Assembly (NCBI RefSeq): GCF_026712205.1 | Contig: NZ_JAPPUW010000001.1 | Location: 124,001 to 188,000 of the forward strand | Length of the DNA stretch: 64,000 nucleotides | DNA from: Pelomonas aquatica | GTDB lineage: Bacteria; Pseudomonadota; Gammaproteobacteria; Burkholderiales; Burkholderiaceae_C | Direction of reading: 5' to 3' | Shown here: in pieces, positions 23,450-31,181 of the stretch | How positions within the stretch are numbered: position 1 is the stretch's first letter | Layout of the letters: every line of letters starts with the position of its first letter | The notes under the pieces: model-generated | The model's database searches: none | Told to the model about the DNA's origin: nothing | The model's input: only the letters and a program-made list of their open reading frames with translations | Program-made: the position numbers and the translations under genes

Positions 23450-24010
23450 ATGGCCAAGCTGTTTTTCCGTTATGCGGCGATGAACGCCGGCAAGTCCACC
23501 GCGCTGCTGCAGGTGGCGCACAACTACGAGGAGCGCGGCCACCGCGTGCGCATCTTCACCGCCCGCCTGGACGACCGCTACGGCCGCGGCTACGTCACGT
23601 CGCGGCTGGGGCCACAGCGCGAGGCCGAGCAGTTCGACGCCGACACCGACTTCGTCGCGCTGATGGGCGACAACCCCGGCATCGCCTGCATCCTCATCGA
23701 CGAGGCGCAGTTCCTGTCCAGGCGCCAGGTGCAGCAGCTGCACGAGATGGCGCATCTGCGCAACCTGCCGGCCATCTGCTATGGCCTGCGCACGGACTTC
23801 CAGGGTGAACTCTTCCCCGGCTCGGCCGCGCTGCTGGCCCTGGCCGACGAGATGGACGAGATGAAGACCATCTGCGACTGCGGCCGCAAGGCGACGATGA
23901 ACATGCGCGTCGACGCGAACAACCGCAAGGTCACCGAGGGCGCCCAGGTCGAGATCGGCGGCAATGTGCGCTACCGCTCGGTCTGCGGCCGCTGCTTCCG
24001 CCAGGGCTGA
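23450..24010 (+). CDS. tdk: Thymidine kinase
   Basis: A 186-residue type II thymidine kinase for thymidine salvage. Features are LFFRYAAMNAGKSTALLQ (P-loop), FTARLDDRYGRG, ILIDEAQFLSRRQVQQL (Walker B with catalytic Glu), CYGLRTDFQGELFPGS (lasso/thymidine site), and the structural zinc site CDCGRKA ... CGRCF. ATG at 23450 was chosen to match the usual N-terminus (AKLFFRY); an in-frame ATG at 23426 would add eight residues. It is divergent from one small Cys protein gene and convergent with its paralogue. Confidence 0.94.
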   Translation: MAKLFFRYAAMNAGKSTALLQVAHNYEERGHRVRIFTARLDDRYGRGYVTSRLGPQREAEQFDADTDFVALMGDNPGIACILIDEAQFLSRRQVQQLHEMAHLRNLPAICYGLRTDFQGELFPGSAALLALADEMDEMKTICDCGRKATMNMRVDANNRKVTEGAQVEIGGNVRYRSVCGRCFRQG

Positions 24011-24027
24011 ACGCAAGGCGGCGCTGC

Positions 24028-24085
24028 TCGATTCATTGACGGGCCAAGGCCCGCCAATGAATCGACCCCCTTGTATGCTCGGGGG
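24028..24085. terminator. Strong hairpins between tdk and the convergent small gene
   Basis: TCGATTCATTG-ACGGGCC-AA-GGCCCGC-CAATGAATCGA (24028-24065) forms an 11-bp plus 6-bp stem with one mismatch and an AA loop, followed by a CCCCC...GGGGG hairpin (24066-24085). Neither has a U-run. The position between two convergent genes suggests a bidirectional transcription barrier or a palindromic repeat; the long, AT-containing stem is unlike the GC-rich neighbours. Confidence 0.5.
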
Positions 24086-24116
24086 TCAGCCCGCGTACCC
24101 GCGGGCCGGGGGCCCG

Positions 24117-24353
24117 CTATTTAGCGGCAATCTGCGCGTCCAGCTCCTTGCAGGACGGCGAGCAGACCGGCTGGGACTTGCCGAGCAGCTTCTTGGACTT
24201 GAGCATCGCGCGCGGGCGGTGCTTGCCGCAGAGGAAGCACGACATCGTCGCTGCGCCGAAAGAGGAGGTCGCCGCGAACGGCGAGCCCGGGGCTTTGGAG
24301 CGGTAGCGCAGACCATCCGCTTCGATGGTGGTCTTGGTGGTTTCTTTGGCCAC
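24117..24353 (-). CDS. Small Cys-motif protein flanking tdk (copy 2)
   Basis: A 78-residue protein starting at GTG 24353 and ending at TAG 24117-24119. Motif order matches the protein at 23081-23284: DGLRYRSKAPGSPF, CFLCGKHRPRAMLKSKKLLG, then VCSPSCKEL. It has an extra Ala/Ser loop after GSPF and a longer tail. The two copies share roughly half of their residues by eye, concentrated around the Cys pairs. GTG is the only suitable start near the homology boundary. Function is unknown; a small zinc-binding protein is the best description. Confidence 0.72.
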   Translation of the reverse strand: MAKETTKTTIEADGLRYRSKAPGSPFAATSSFGAATMSCFLCGKHRPRAMLKSKKLLGKSQPVCSPSCKELDAQIAAK

Positions 24354-24447
24354 GCTGGTCCTGTCGAAGAGTGTTGTAGGGGGGGCGCCGGGCAGGCGCT
24401 CTGGCCCCGTATTTTCCACCATGCGCGAACCACCCGCCCTAGGACTT

Positions 24448-25215
24448 TCAACAACCCTTAAATCTGGCCGGTCGTTTGCCCGCCCAGGCGGCCTGTCCCT
24501 CGGCCAGATCGGCCGAATCGCGCGCCCTCTCGATGTCGGCCTGCAGCCGCGCCGCGTCGAGCCGGCCGGCGGCGATCGCATTGAGGTGCCGCTTCATCGG
24601 CAGCAGGGCCAGCGGCGCCATGCCGAGCAGTTCGGCCGTCAGCGCGGCCAGGGCGGCGTCCAGCGTGTCGACGTCGGGCAGCAGCCGGTCCAGATAGCCG
24701 CAGGACAGCAGCGCGGGCGCGTCCAGCGTGCGGCCGGCCAGCAGCACCTGCTTGGCCGTCGCCAGGCCCAGACGGTCGACGAAGCGGCGCAGGCCGCCGG
24801 CGTAGAAATGCAGGCCGATGCGCGCGGCCGGCACGAACATCTCGACGGCCGGCGCGCCAAGGCGGAAGTCGCAGGCCAGGCCCAGGTCGGACGCACCGCC
24901 GTAGACGCCGCCGTGCAGGCGCGCGATGGTGATCGGGCGGGCGGCCTCCAGCGCATCGGCCAGTTCGCCGAAGCGCGCGCCGGCGTCGATGGCGCCGAGC
25001 GCCCCAAGGTCGAAGCCGCTGCAGAAATGCCGGCCCTCGCCGGCCAGCACGAGCACGCGCACGGCCGCGGCGGCATTCACGTCGTCGAGCAGCCCGCGCA
25101 GCACGCCGAGGTCGCCGACCGCGAGGCGGTTGGCCTGGCGCGGGCGCCGCAGCGTGATGCGGGCCAGGCCGCCGTCGACCTGCAGCAAGGGGGGCTGGCC
25201 CCCGCTCATGCGCAA
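24448..25215 (-). CDS. Enoyl-CoA hydratase/isomerase family protein
   Basis: A 255-residue crotonase-fold protein. The CoA-binding/oxyanion segments are present: GEGRHFCSGFDLGAL and RLHGGVYGGASDLGLACDFR. The hydratase-type catalytic glutamates are not evident: where the family usually has a Glu ahead of GG-x-x-R, this protein reads IGLHFYAGGLRRFV. It may therefore be an isomerase, a hydrolase or another crotonase activity, and the CoA substrate is unknown. Starts at 25215 or 25209 are both possible. It is divergent from the phosphatase gene and has no beta-oxidation partners nearby. Confidence 0.85.
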   Translation of the reverse strand: MRMSGGQPPLLQVDGGLARITLRRPRQANRLAVGDLGVLRGLLDDVNAAAAVRVLVLAGEGRHFCSGFDLGALGAIDAGARFGELADALEAARPITIARLHGGVYGGASDLGLACDFRLGAPAVEMFVPAARIGLHFYAGGLRRFVDRLGLATAKQVLLAGRTLDAPALLSCGYLDRLLPDVDTLDAALAALTAELLGMAPLALLPMKRHLNAIAAGRLDAARLQADIERARDSADLAEGQAAWAGKRPARFKGC

Positions 25216-25326
25216 GCTCCGTGCACGGCGTGTCCAGGGGCGGATGCGGTCGGCTTCATCATGGGTTCAGCTGGCCGCATATTGTGGCGACGTAAGCTCG
25301 GGCATCCGCGTTGTCACGAAACCGTC

Positions 25327-26988
25327 ATGCAGCACACCCGCCGCCGCCTGCTGGGCCTGACCGTCACCCTTGCCCTGGCCGCCTGCGCCACGACCGCACC
25401 ACCGCCCCCAGCCCCGGCGCCCGCGCCACAACGCCCCAAGCTGCTGGTGCTGGTGGCCATCGACGGCCTGCCGATGCGCCAGGTCACCGGCTACCGCGAC
25501 CAGCTGGCCGCCGACGGCTTCGCCCGCTTCCTGGACCACGGCCGCTGGTTCTCCGACGCCCACCACGGCCACGGCCACACGGTGACGGCGGCCGGCCACT
25601 CGGTGATGCTGTCCGGCGCCTACCCGCAGCGCAGCGGCATCGTCGGCAACGAATGGCGCGACCCGGCCAGCGGCGAGCTGGTCTACAACACCGGCGACGC
25701 CGCCTACACCTACCTCGACAACCCGACGGCGCCGCTGGCGGGCACCAGCCCGCGCAACCTCAAGGTCGAGACCCTGGGCGACGTGCTGCGCAGGCGCTCG
25801 CCCGAGTCCAAGGTCATCGGCATCTCCGGCAAGGACCGCGGCGCCATCCTGCCCGCGGGCCACTTGGGGCAGGCCTATATGTACATGGGCGAGACGGGCC
25901 AGTTCTCGTCCAGCACCTACTACATGGCCGCGCTGCCGCAGTGGGTCAAGGACTTCAACGCCGCCAGGCCGGCCGACGCCTTCTTCAAGAAGACCTGGGC
26001 GCCCTTGCTCCCCGAGGCGGCCTATGCCCGCTCGGTGCCGGACGGCCAGCCCTGGCAGATCGCCAGCGGCAACGGCAACCGTCTGCCCGCCGTCATCGGC
26101 GACCAGATGGACGCCCCCGGCCCACGCTTCTACGGCAACCTGCTCGCCTCGCCCTTCGGCGACGAGCTGACGCTGGCCTTCGCCCGCGCCGCGGTCAGGA
26201 ACGAAAAGCTGGGCCAGCGCGGCGTGCAGGACATCCTGTCGGTCAGCCTGTCCAGCCACGACTACATCAACCACGCCTTCGGCCCCGAGTCGCGCCTGTC
26301 GCACGACCACCTGCTGCAGCTGGACCGCCATCTGCAGGCCTTCTTCCGCTTCCTGGACCAGGAAGTCGGCGCCGGCAACTATGTGCTGACGCTGACGGCC
26401 GACCACGGCTTCACCGACACGCCGGAATGGGCCGCCACCCAGGGCCGGGATGCCGGCCGCTTCACCAATGGTCCGTCGCTGGCAGCCGTCAACGCAGCGC
26501 TGGCCGCGAAGTTCGGCGTCGACAAGCTGGCCTGGAACTTCTCCGCCTCCGGCCTGCTGCTGAACGAGAAGCTGGCCACCGACAGCGGCCTGAAGTTCAC
26601 CGATGTGGAAGCCGCCGCCCGCGACGAACTGCTGAAGCTGCCCGGCGTGGCCACCGTGTTCACGCGCGAGCAGCTGCTGGGCAACGACAGCACGACGCCC
26701 TACCTCGAAGCCATGCGCAAGTCCTACGACCCGACTCGCGCGGCGCAGCTGCAGATCGTGCTGAAGCCGAACTGGATCTTCAGCTACCGCCCGGGCGGCA
26801 CCACCCACGGCAGCCCGCACCGCCACGACACCCATGTGCCGCTGCTGTTCTGGGGCCCGGCCTATGTCGGCCAGGGCGAGATGAAGACCCGCGTCGAGAT
26901 CGCCGACCTGGCGCCCACGCTGGCCGGGCTCGCCGGCCTGCCCGCACCGGGCCAGGCCCAGGGCCACGACCTGAAGCTCAAGCCGTAG
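25327..26988 (+). CDS. PafA-like alkaline phosphatase/phosphodiesterase lipoprotein
   Basis: A 553-residue secreted enzyme of the type I phosphodiesterase / PafA alkaline phosphatase superfamily, releasing phosphate from organic esters in the periplasm. It starts with a lipoprotein signal (lipobox LAAC, Cys at about residue 20) and a Pro-rich linker. Metal and catalytic motifs are AIDGLPM (first Asp), HTVTAAGHSVMLSGAYPQRSG (Thr nucleophile region), SSHDYINHAFGPES, TADHGF and THGSPHRHDTHVPLLFWG. The length is normal. It is a single gene; its stop codon lies in the left arm of palindrome B3. No Pho box could be identified. Confidence 0.92.
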   Translation: MQHTRRRLLGLTVTLALAACATTAPPPPAPAPAPQRPKLLVLVAIDGLPMRQVTGYRDQLAADGFARFLDHGRWFSDAHHGHGHTVTAAGHSVMLSGAYPQRSGIVGNEWRDPASGELVYNTGDAAYTYLDNPTAPLAGTSPRNLKVETLGDVLRRRSPESKVIGISGKDRGAILPAGHLGQAYMYMGETGQFSSSTYYMAALPQWVKDFNAARPADAFFKKTWAPLLPEAAYARSVPDGQPWQIASGNGNRLPAVIGDQMDAPGPRFYGNLLASPFGDELTLAFARAAVRNEKLGQRGVQDILSVSLSSHDYINHAFGPESRLSHDHLLQLDRHLQAFFRFLDQEVGAGNYVLTLTADHGFTDTPEWAATQGRDAGRFTNGPSLAAVNAALAAKFGVDKLAWNFSASGLLLNEKLATDSGLKFTDVEAAARDELLKLPGVATVFTREQLLGNDSTTPYLEAMRKSYDPTRAAQLQIVLKPNWIFSYRPGGTTHGSPHRHDTHVPLLFWGPAYVGQGEMKTRVEIADLAPTLAGLAGLPAPGQAQGHDLKLKP

Positions 26989-27256
26989 GAGCGTGGGCGG
27001 CAGAGATAGCGGCCCGCGCCGGGGCGAGTTGCGGGGCCAGCCAAGACGCCGGTGAGGCGTTGGATGGATGCCAACAACGAGCCGGCAACGCAGGATGGCC
27101 CCGCAAATCGCCCCGGCCCGAAGGGTTGAGCCCGCATGGGGGGCGATTCGGCGTTGCGCCGCTGGCCCGGGCGGCAAGCCCGGGCTGCGCACCGCGCCTT
27201 GCCTCGCCCCCCATGCGGGCTCAACGCGGGCCGCTATCTCTGCCGCCCACGCTCCT
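26987..27256. repeat. Family B composite palindrome, copy B3
   Basis: Outer arms 26987-27018 and 27225-27256 are a perfect 32-bp inverted repeat (AGGAGCGTGGGCGGCAGAGA...). Inside lie two hairpin domains. Domain 1 has stem CCGGGGCGAGTTGCGGGGCC (27019-27038) paired with 27097-27116 (19/20) around the core GACGCCGGTGAGGC-GTTGG...CCAAC-AACGAGCCGGCAACG. Domain 2 has a perfect 21-bp stem (27126-27146 with 27204-27224) around the core in the opposite orientation, with a GCCCGGGC hairpin. B4 has the same layout. The arms contain the stop codons of both flanking genes. Confidence 0.88.
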
Positions 27257-27889
27257 GGCCAACAAGGCCGCGGCCGGCTCGCCCCAGACGGCCTCGGTCA
27301 GCGCCAGCGCGCCGAGCCGTTCGCCCAGCGCCGCGGCCTGCGCCGGGCCGGTGGACGGCAGCATGACGAGCAGGCGCCCATCCTCCAGCCGCATGCAGCC
27401 GTCCTCGCCACGGATGCGCGCCAGCAGCGTGGCCGCATCCGCGTCGGCGGCCAGCGTCGCGACGGACAGCGGCCAGGCGCGCGGGTCGGACAGCAGCGCC
27501 TGCAGCAGCTCACGGCCGGCCTGCGCCGCCAGCAACTGGCCCGCCGGCGGGCGCGGCCGCTCCAGCGCGCTGATGTCCACGCCGGTCAGCGCCAGGCCGC
27601 CATCGGGCAGGCGCTGCTCCACCCACCACAGCCGCCGGCCGTCGCGCCAGACCTGCTCGTAGCCGCGCTGGGCGACACGCCCGCGTGGCTCCGGCAGGTC
27701 TGCCGGCCCGGCCCCGGCCTGGCGGGCGGCCTTGACCATCTCGGCCCAGGGCGGCGCGGCGCCGTCGACCAGGCCCCAGGCCTGGCGGTAGGCGGCATTG
27801 GCCTGCAGCAGGCGGTCGCCGGCGTCGAACAAGGCCAGCAGCAGCGGGCCGTCGGCCAGCGTCTGCGACCAGAGCTTGTCTTGGTTCAC
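27221..27889 (-). CDS. PAS-domain protein with degenerate, truncated GGDEF-like end
   Basis: A 222-residue protein. Residues about 10-115 resemble a PAS sensor domain (LALFDAGDRLLQANAAYRQA ... GYEQVWRDGRRLWWVEQRLPDGGLAL). After an Arg/Pro linker, residues about 125-210 look like the end of a GGDEF domain (IRGEDGCMRLEDGRLLVMLP), but the signature itself is replaced by LEDGR, so cyclase activity is not expected. The last ten residues (ARSVGGRDSGPR) are encoded by palindrome B3, which seems to have replaced the original C-terminus. It may be a decaying sensor or a c-di-GMP pathway relic. ATG at 27889 has no clear Shine-Dalgarno. Confidence 0.6.
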   Translation of the reverse strand: MNQDKLWSQTLADGPLLLALFDAGDRLLQANAAYRQAWGLVDGAAPPWAEMVKAARQAGAGPADLPEPRGRVAQRGYEQVWRDGRRLWWVEQRLPDGGLALTGVDISALERPRPPAGQLLAAQAGRELLQALLSDPRAWPLSVATLAADADAATLLARIRGEDGCMRLEDGRLLVMLPSTGPAQAAALGERLGALALTEAVWGEPAAALLARSVGGRDSGPR

Positions 27890-27911
27890 GGCCCGATTCT
27901 GGGCCGTTACG

Positions 27912-28709
27912 TCAGCGGCGACGGATTTCGCCCGAACCGCTGACGCTCTGGCGCAACTGCGGCCGGCCCGCGTAGCTGAGGTCGCCGGAGCCGCTCAGCT
28001 GCACGTCCAGTTGCTCGGTGACCCCCAGCTCCACGTCGCCCGAGCCGTTGATGCTGACCTTGGCCGTGCGGCCCGACAGCGAACGGGCGTCGACGTCGCC
28101 GGAGCCACTGACGGTCCAGCTCTGCTGGTCGGCGCGGCCGGCCAGGCGCACGTCGCCCGAACCGCTGATGCTGACGCTCAGTTCCCGCAGCTCGACCATG
28201 CCCAGGCGCACATCGCCCGAGCCGACCAGGTTCAGGCTGAGGCTGTCGGCCTTGAAGCGCTCGACGCCGAGGTCGCCCGAGCCGTTCACGGCGATGGCCT
28301 GCAGCGCCCGCGCGTCGACGCGCACGAGCGGCGCGGAGCGCGTCGTGAAGCCGGCGTCGCGCCGCATGCTGACGACCAGCGCATCCCCCTCGACGACGGT
28401 CTCGATCAGCGGCTCGATGTTGTCGTCGGCGACCACGGTGGCCTGGTCGCTGCCGGCCTGGTTCAGCCGCACGTCGATGGGGCCGTCGATGCGCAGCTTC
28501 GTGAAGGCGCCCAGCGCCCGCTGCTTCTCGACCCTGACGCCCGAACCGCGCACGCGGTTCCGGCCGCTGCCGTAGTCCATCGGGCCGCTGAAGCTCGCCG
28601 TCCAGCCGTCCACCTCCTTCTTGATGCGCAGCCGCCAGTCGTTGTCGCCGGCCAAGGCGGCGCTGGTGGCGAGGGCGGCGGCGAGGGTCAGCAGGGCGAG
28701 GCGTTTCAT
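27912..28709 (-). CDS. Secreted GIN-domain (DUF2807) protein
   Basis: A 265-residue exported protein with a Sec signal peptide (MKRLALLTLAAALATSAALA). From residue 80 on it is a putative auto-transporter-adhesin head (GIN/DUF2807) fold: a beta-helix-like ladder in which GSGDV or GSGDL recurs every 15-25 residues (GSGDLGVERF, GSGDVRLGMV, GSGDVRLAGR, GSGDVDARSL, GSGDVELGVT, GSGDLSYAG, GSGEIRRR). The family is common in Bacteroidetes and Proteobacteria and its function is unknown; it is thought to lie in the periplasm or on the surface. It is downstream of the HPr-rel-A operon on the same strand but separated by 196 bp. Confidence 0.88.
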   Translation of the reverse strand: MKRLALLTLAAALATSAALAGDNDWRLRIKKEVDGWTASFSGPMDYGSGRNRVRGSGVRVEKQRALGAFTKLRIDGPIDVRLNQAGSDQATVVADDNIEPLIETVVEGDALVVSMRRDAGFTTRSAPLVRVDARALQAIAVNGSGDLGVERFKADSLSLNLVGSGDVRLGMVELRELSVSISGSGDVRLAGRADQQSWTVSGSGDVDARSLSGRTAKVSINGSGDVELGVTEQLDVQLSGSGDLSYAGRPQLRQSVSGSGEIRRR

Positions 28710-28836
28710 GCGGGCTCCGGGTTCGGCAATGCGGCGGCAGTGTCCCCAGCCGGCCCCCCCGGCCGCCCGCCTCGGGCGACGGAATGCGCCGCGGCCGGGA
28801 TGGGCCGTAGGATGGCGCGACCAACAGGAGGTCGGC

Positions 28837-28902
28837 ATGCAGCGCGGCAACGAAGCCGGCGATCTGCGGGCCTGCGACACCTTCTCCAGCCAGGCGCTGT
28901 AA
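28837..28902 (+). CDS. 21-codon open frame with strong ribosome binding site
   Basis: ATG 28837 is preceded by a perfect AGGAGG 5 nt upstream and by a TAGGAT -10-like box at 28808-28813. The frame (MQRGNEAGDLRACDTFSSQA plus one residue) ends at TAA 28900-28902, just before the convergent end of the nucleotidyltransferase gene. Nothing is known for this peptide, and it could be the remnant start of a lost gene. It is listed because the Shine-Dalgarno is far better than the local average. Confidence 0.3.
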   Translation: MQRGNEAGDLRACDTFSSQAL

Positions 28903-28905
28903 GCC

Positions 28906-30000
28906 TCAGCCCGCGCCGTCCTCGGCCGCCTCGCTGCGCCTGCGCATCCAGGCCTTGCGCACGAGGTGGCGGACCAGCAGGCCCGCTCGCATGCGCAGCG
29001 CATGCGAGCGCACATAGATGCGCTGCCGCGCCCAGGCCGCGCGCAGGCCTGCCGCACCCGCTGACGGCGCCAGCAGCGCCACCTCGTAGGTGGGCAGCCA
29101 GCGGCTCCAGGACCCGGCCGGCCCCGGCGAGGCTTCGAGCTCGTCCACCAGCGCGCCCGGCAGTGGCGTGCCGAAGAGGCGCGCGGCGAGCCGCAGGCCC
29201 AGCGCCACCGGCCCCGCCAGGTCGTTGCCAGCAGCCACGGCCTGCAGCCGCTCCCAGAAGCCCGCCGCCTGCGCGAAGCTGCGCAGCATCTGGTCAGCGT
29301 CGTGCAGGTCGCGCAGGCCGTTGTGCAGCTCGCCCTCATGCATCAGGTGGGTGAGGCAGTGCACCAGCAGGTCCTCGGGGCAGGGAATGCGCAGCGCGGG
29401 CAGGCCCGGCAGCGGCTGCGAGCGCGCGATGATGGCGGCGGGATCGGGGGCGTTGCGGGCGGTCAGCGGCAGGATGTTGTGGTGGACGTCGAGCACCGTG
29501 CCGCGCCGCACATGGCTCATCGGCGGCAGCTCGTGCATCCATTCGCGGTAGTAGCGCTGGTCGTAGGGGTCGCTCTTGGCGCCGACCCAGCCGTTCAGCA
29601 TCAGGCGGCTTTCGACATCGCCGAGAGCTTCCCGGGGCACCAGGATGTCGACGTCGCCGAACAGGCGCCCCCGGCCGATCTCCGGGTAGGCCATGACGTA
29701 GGCACTGCCCTTGAGCAGCACGACCGGGATGTCGAGCGCGCCGAGGGCGGCCTGCAGCTGGTGGGCCTCCCAGCGGATCGAGAGGTGCTGCCGCTCACCC
29801 ATCCGGCGCACGCCCTCGAGGTGCAGCCGGGCCTGCGCGCAGGGCTGCACGCCGGCGGCCTCGAGGCGCTTGTCCAGCGCGCCGAGCAGGTTGGCGTCGC
29901 GCGCCGTGGCGACCAGCGTCGACCATTCAGCGACGGAGAGCGCCTGCGCACGCCGGGGCTCGCGCAGCGTCTGCAGCAGGGCGATGCGGGGCGAGTTCAT
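28906..30000 (-). CDS. HPr-rel-A system nucleotidyltransferase family protein
   Basis: A 364-residue member of the nucleotidyltransferase family found with HprK-related kinase A (NTP_transf_5 type). The catalytic pattern is LLKGSAYVMAYPEIG followed by GRGRLFGDVDILVP, with the paired acidic residues of polymerase-beta-like enzymes; ALRIPCPEDLLVHCLTHLMHE is another typical stretch. The C-terminus is helical and basic. It overlaps the kinase gene by 4 nt (ATGA at 29997-30000). Related NTases accompany HprK-like kinases in some lasso-peptide clusters. Transfer of a nucleotide or phosphate group to a small protein or peptide is a reasonable inference, but the real substrate is unknown. Confidence 0.85.
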   Translation of the reverse strand: MNSPRIALLQTLREPRRAQALSVAEWSTLVATARDANLLGALDKRLEAAGVQPCAQARLHLEGVRRMGERQHLSIRWEAHQLQAALGALDIPVVLLKGSAYVMAYPEIGRGRLFGDVDILVPREALGDVESRLMLNGWVGAKSDPYDQRYYREWMHELPPMSHVRRGTVLDVHHNILPLTARNAPDPAAIIARSQPLPGLPALRIPCPEDLLVHCLTHLMHEGELHNGLRDLHDADQMLRSFAQAAGFWERLQAVAAGNDLAGPVALGLRLAARLFGTPLPGALVDELEASPGPAGSWSRWLPTYEVALLAPSAGAAGLRAAWARQRIYVRSHALRMRAGLLVRHLVRKAWMRRRSEAAEDGAG

Positions 30001-30860
30001 GAGGCGCAGATCCGCCGGATGCCTTCCAGGCCCGCGTCGGTCGACCCATAGACCAGCTCGTGGCAGCTGACGTGGTCGAACATCGCGCAGAGGGCCTCGA
30101 AGCCGGGGGCGCCCATGCGCTCGCCGTTGAAGGACTGCTCGGAGATCAGCGTGAAGGCCTCGACACGGCTGAGCCGCTCGATCTGCAGCGAGGCACCGGC
30201 CTCGAAGCGCGGAAACACCATCCAGGCGGCTCGCGCCCGCTCGGCGGCCCGGGCCATCGAAGCGGGCGGACAGGCCGCGTGGGTGATCGTCCCCTTGCGC
30301 GTGTCGCGGTAGATCGGGCCGAGCTGCGCGCCAGGGAAGGCGGCGACGACGTCGATGGAGTGGTTCTTCAGGCTGATGGGCCGCGGGTGGGGCAGCAGCA
30401 GGCCATCGGCCGGGTCCAGCACGGTGAGTTCGTCCGAGAGCAGCCGCCAGCCCTCGATGAAGGCGAGGGAGGCGCACAGCGTGCTCTTGCCGGCGCCGGG
30501 AAAGCCGGGCATGACGAGGGCGGCACCGTCGCGCGCCAGCACCGCCCCGTGCATGACGAGCCAGCCCATCGGGCGCTGGGCGACGCACCAGTTCATGCCC
30601 CACTCGAACATCGGCGCGGCCTGCGCGGCGGGCAGCGGAAAGAAGGGCTCGGCGCCGTCCAGCAGGAAGCGCGCCTGCGGCCGCCAGACCTTGCGCAATC
30701 CACGGCCCGGCAGGACCTGGATGTCGAAGTCGATGAAGACGTCGCCGTCGTCCGGCCGCATGGCCTGCGGATAGAAGGCCTGCACATGCCGGCGCACGGC
30801 CGCGAACGACGAGCGGAGCCGGACGTTGAAGGGCGGGACGTGCAGGATGGCGTCGAACAC
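29997..30860 (-). CDS. HprK-related kinase A
   Basis: A 287-residue protein related to the C-terminal kinase domain of HPr kinase/phosphorylase. Walker A is GFPGAGKST (about residues 119-127); LLSDELTVLD supplies the acidic Walker-B-like residues and HPRPISLKNHSID follows. The classical HPr partner PTS genes are not nearby. In the HPr-rel-A system this kinase always occurs with a PqqD-like protein and the nucleotidyltransferase, as here. It starts with GTG at 30860, 6 nt after the PqqD gene, and overlaps the next gene by 4 nt. Serine phosphorylation of a small peptide, as shown for HprK-like kinases of lasso-peptide clusters, is a possible activity. Confidence 0.87.
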   Translation of the reverse strand: MFDAILHVPPFNVRLRSSFAAVRRHVQAFYPQAMRPDDGDVFIDFDIQVLPGRGLRKVWRPQARFLLDGAEPFFPLPAAQAAPMFEWGMNWCVAQRPMGWLVMHGAVLARDGAALVMPGFPGAGKSTLCASLAFIEGWRLLSDELTVLDPADGLLLPHPRPISLKNHSIDVVAAFPGAQLGPIYRDTRKGTITHAACPPASMARAAERARAAWMVFPRFEAGASLQIERLSRVEAFTLISEQSFNGERMGAPGFEALCAMFDHVSCHELVYGSTDAGLEGIRRICAS

Positions 30861-30866
30861 CGTCGC

Positions 30867-31181
30867 TCAGCAGGAGGGGCCGCGCGCCGCCTGGATCAGG
30901 CCCGCTTCCTGCAGCCGTGCGAGCACAGGTTCCAGCCCTTCGACACCTCCGGGGAGGCCGGCCTCCGGCTGCAGGGTCTCGGCCGACAGCACGCCGCTTT
31001 CAAGCAGGCGCTGCACCACATGGTGTCCTAGTTCGTCGAGCACCCAGTAGTCGCCCGAGCAGGCATCGAAGGCCAGGCGGTCGCCCGACTCCGGCCAATC
31101 CGGCCCGAATTGAAGCAGGCGCCCGGAACGGATGGACCATGCTGCCGGCTCGGCAGCAGACCTATCCGCTATTTCTTGCAC
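30867..31181 (-). CDS. PqqD-like protein (HPr-rel-A system)
   Basis: A 104-residue protein with a PqqD-type winged-helix (RiPP recognition element) fold: RLAFDACSGDYWVLDELGHH, then VVQRLLESG and LEPVLARLQEAGLIQ. PqqD proteins bind the leader of a precursor peptide and present it to modifying enzymes. GTG at 31181 is the only start that keeps the full domain; it lies 13 nt inside the upstream secreted-protein gene, implying coupled translation. It is followed by the kinase after 6 nt. The likely client is a peptide encoded nearby; the 73-aa product of 32121-32342 is one candidate. Confidence 0.82.
   Translation of the reverse strand: MQEIADRSAAEPAAWSIRSGRLLQFGPDWPESGDRLAFDACSGDYWVLDELGHHVVQRLLESGVLSAETLQPEAGLPGGVEGLEPVLARLQEAGLIQAARGPSC

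Noticed and set aside
28150-28260. CRISPR-like repeats
   Set aside because: The recurring GSGDV coding motif in the GIN-domain gene gives spaced similar DNA, but it is protein-repeat coding sequence without constant spacing.
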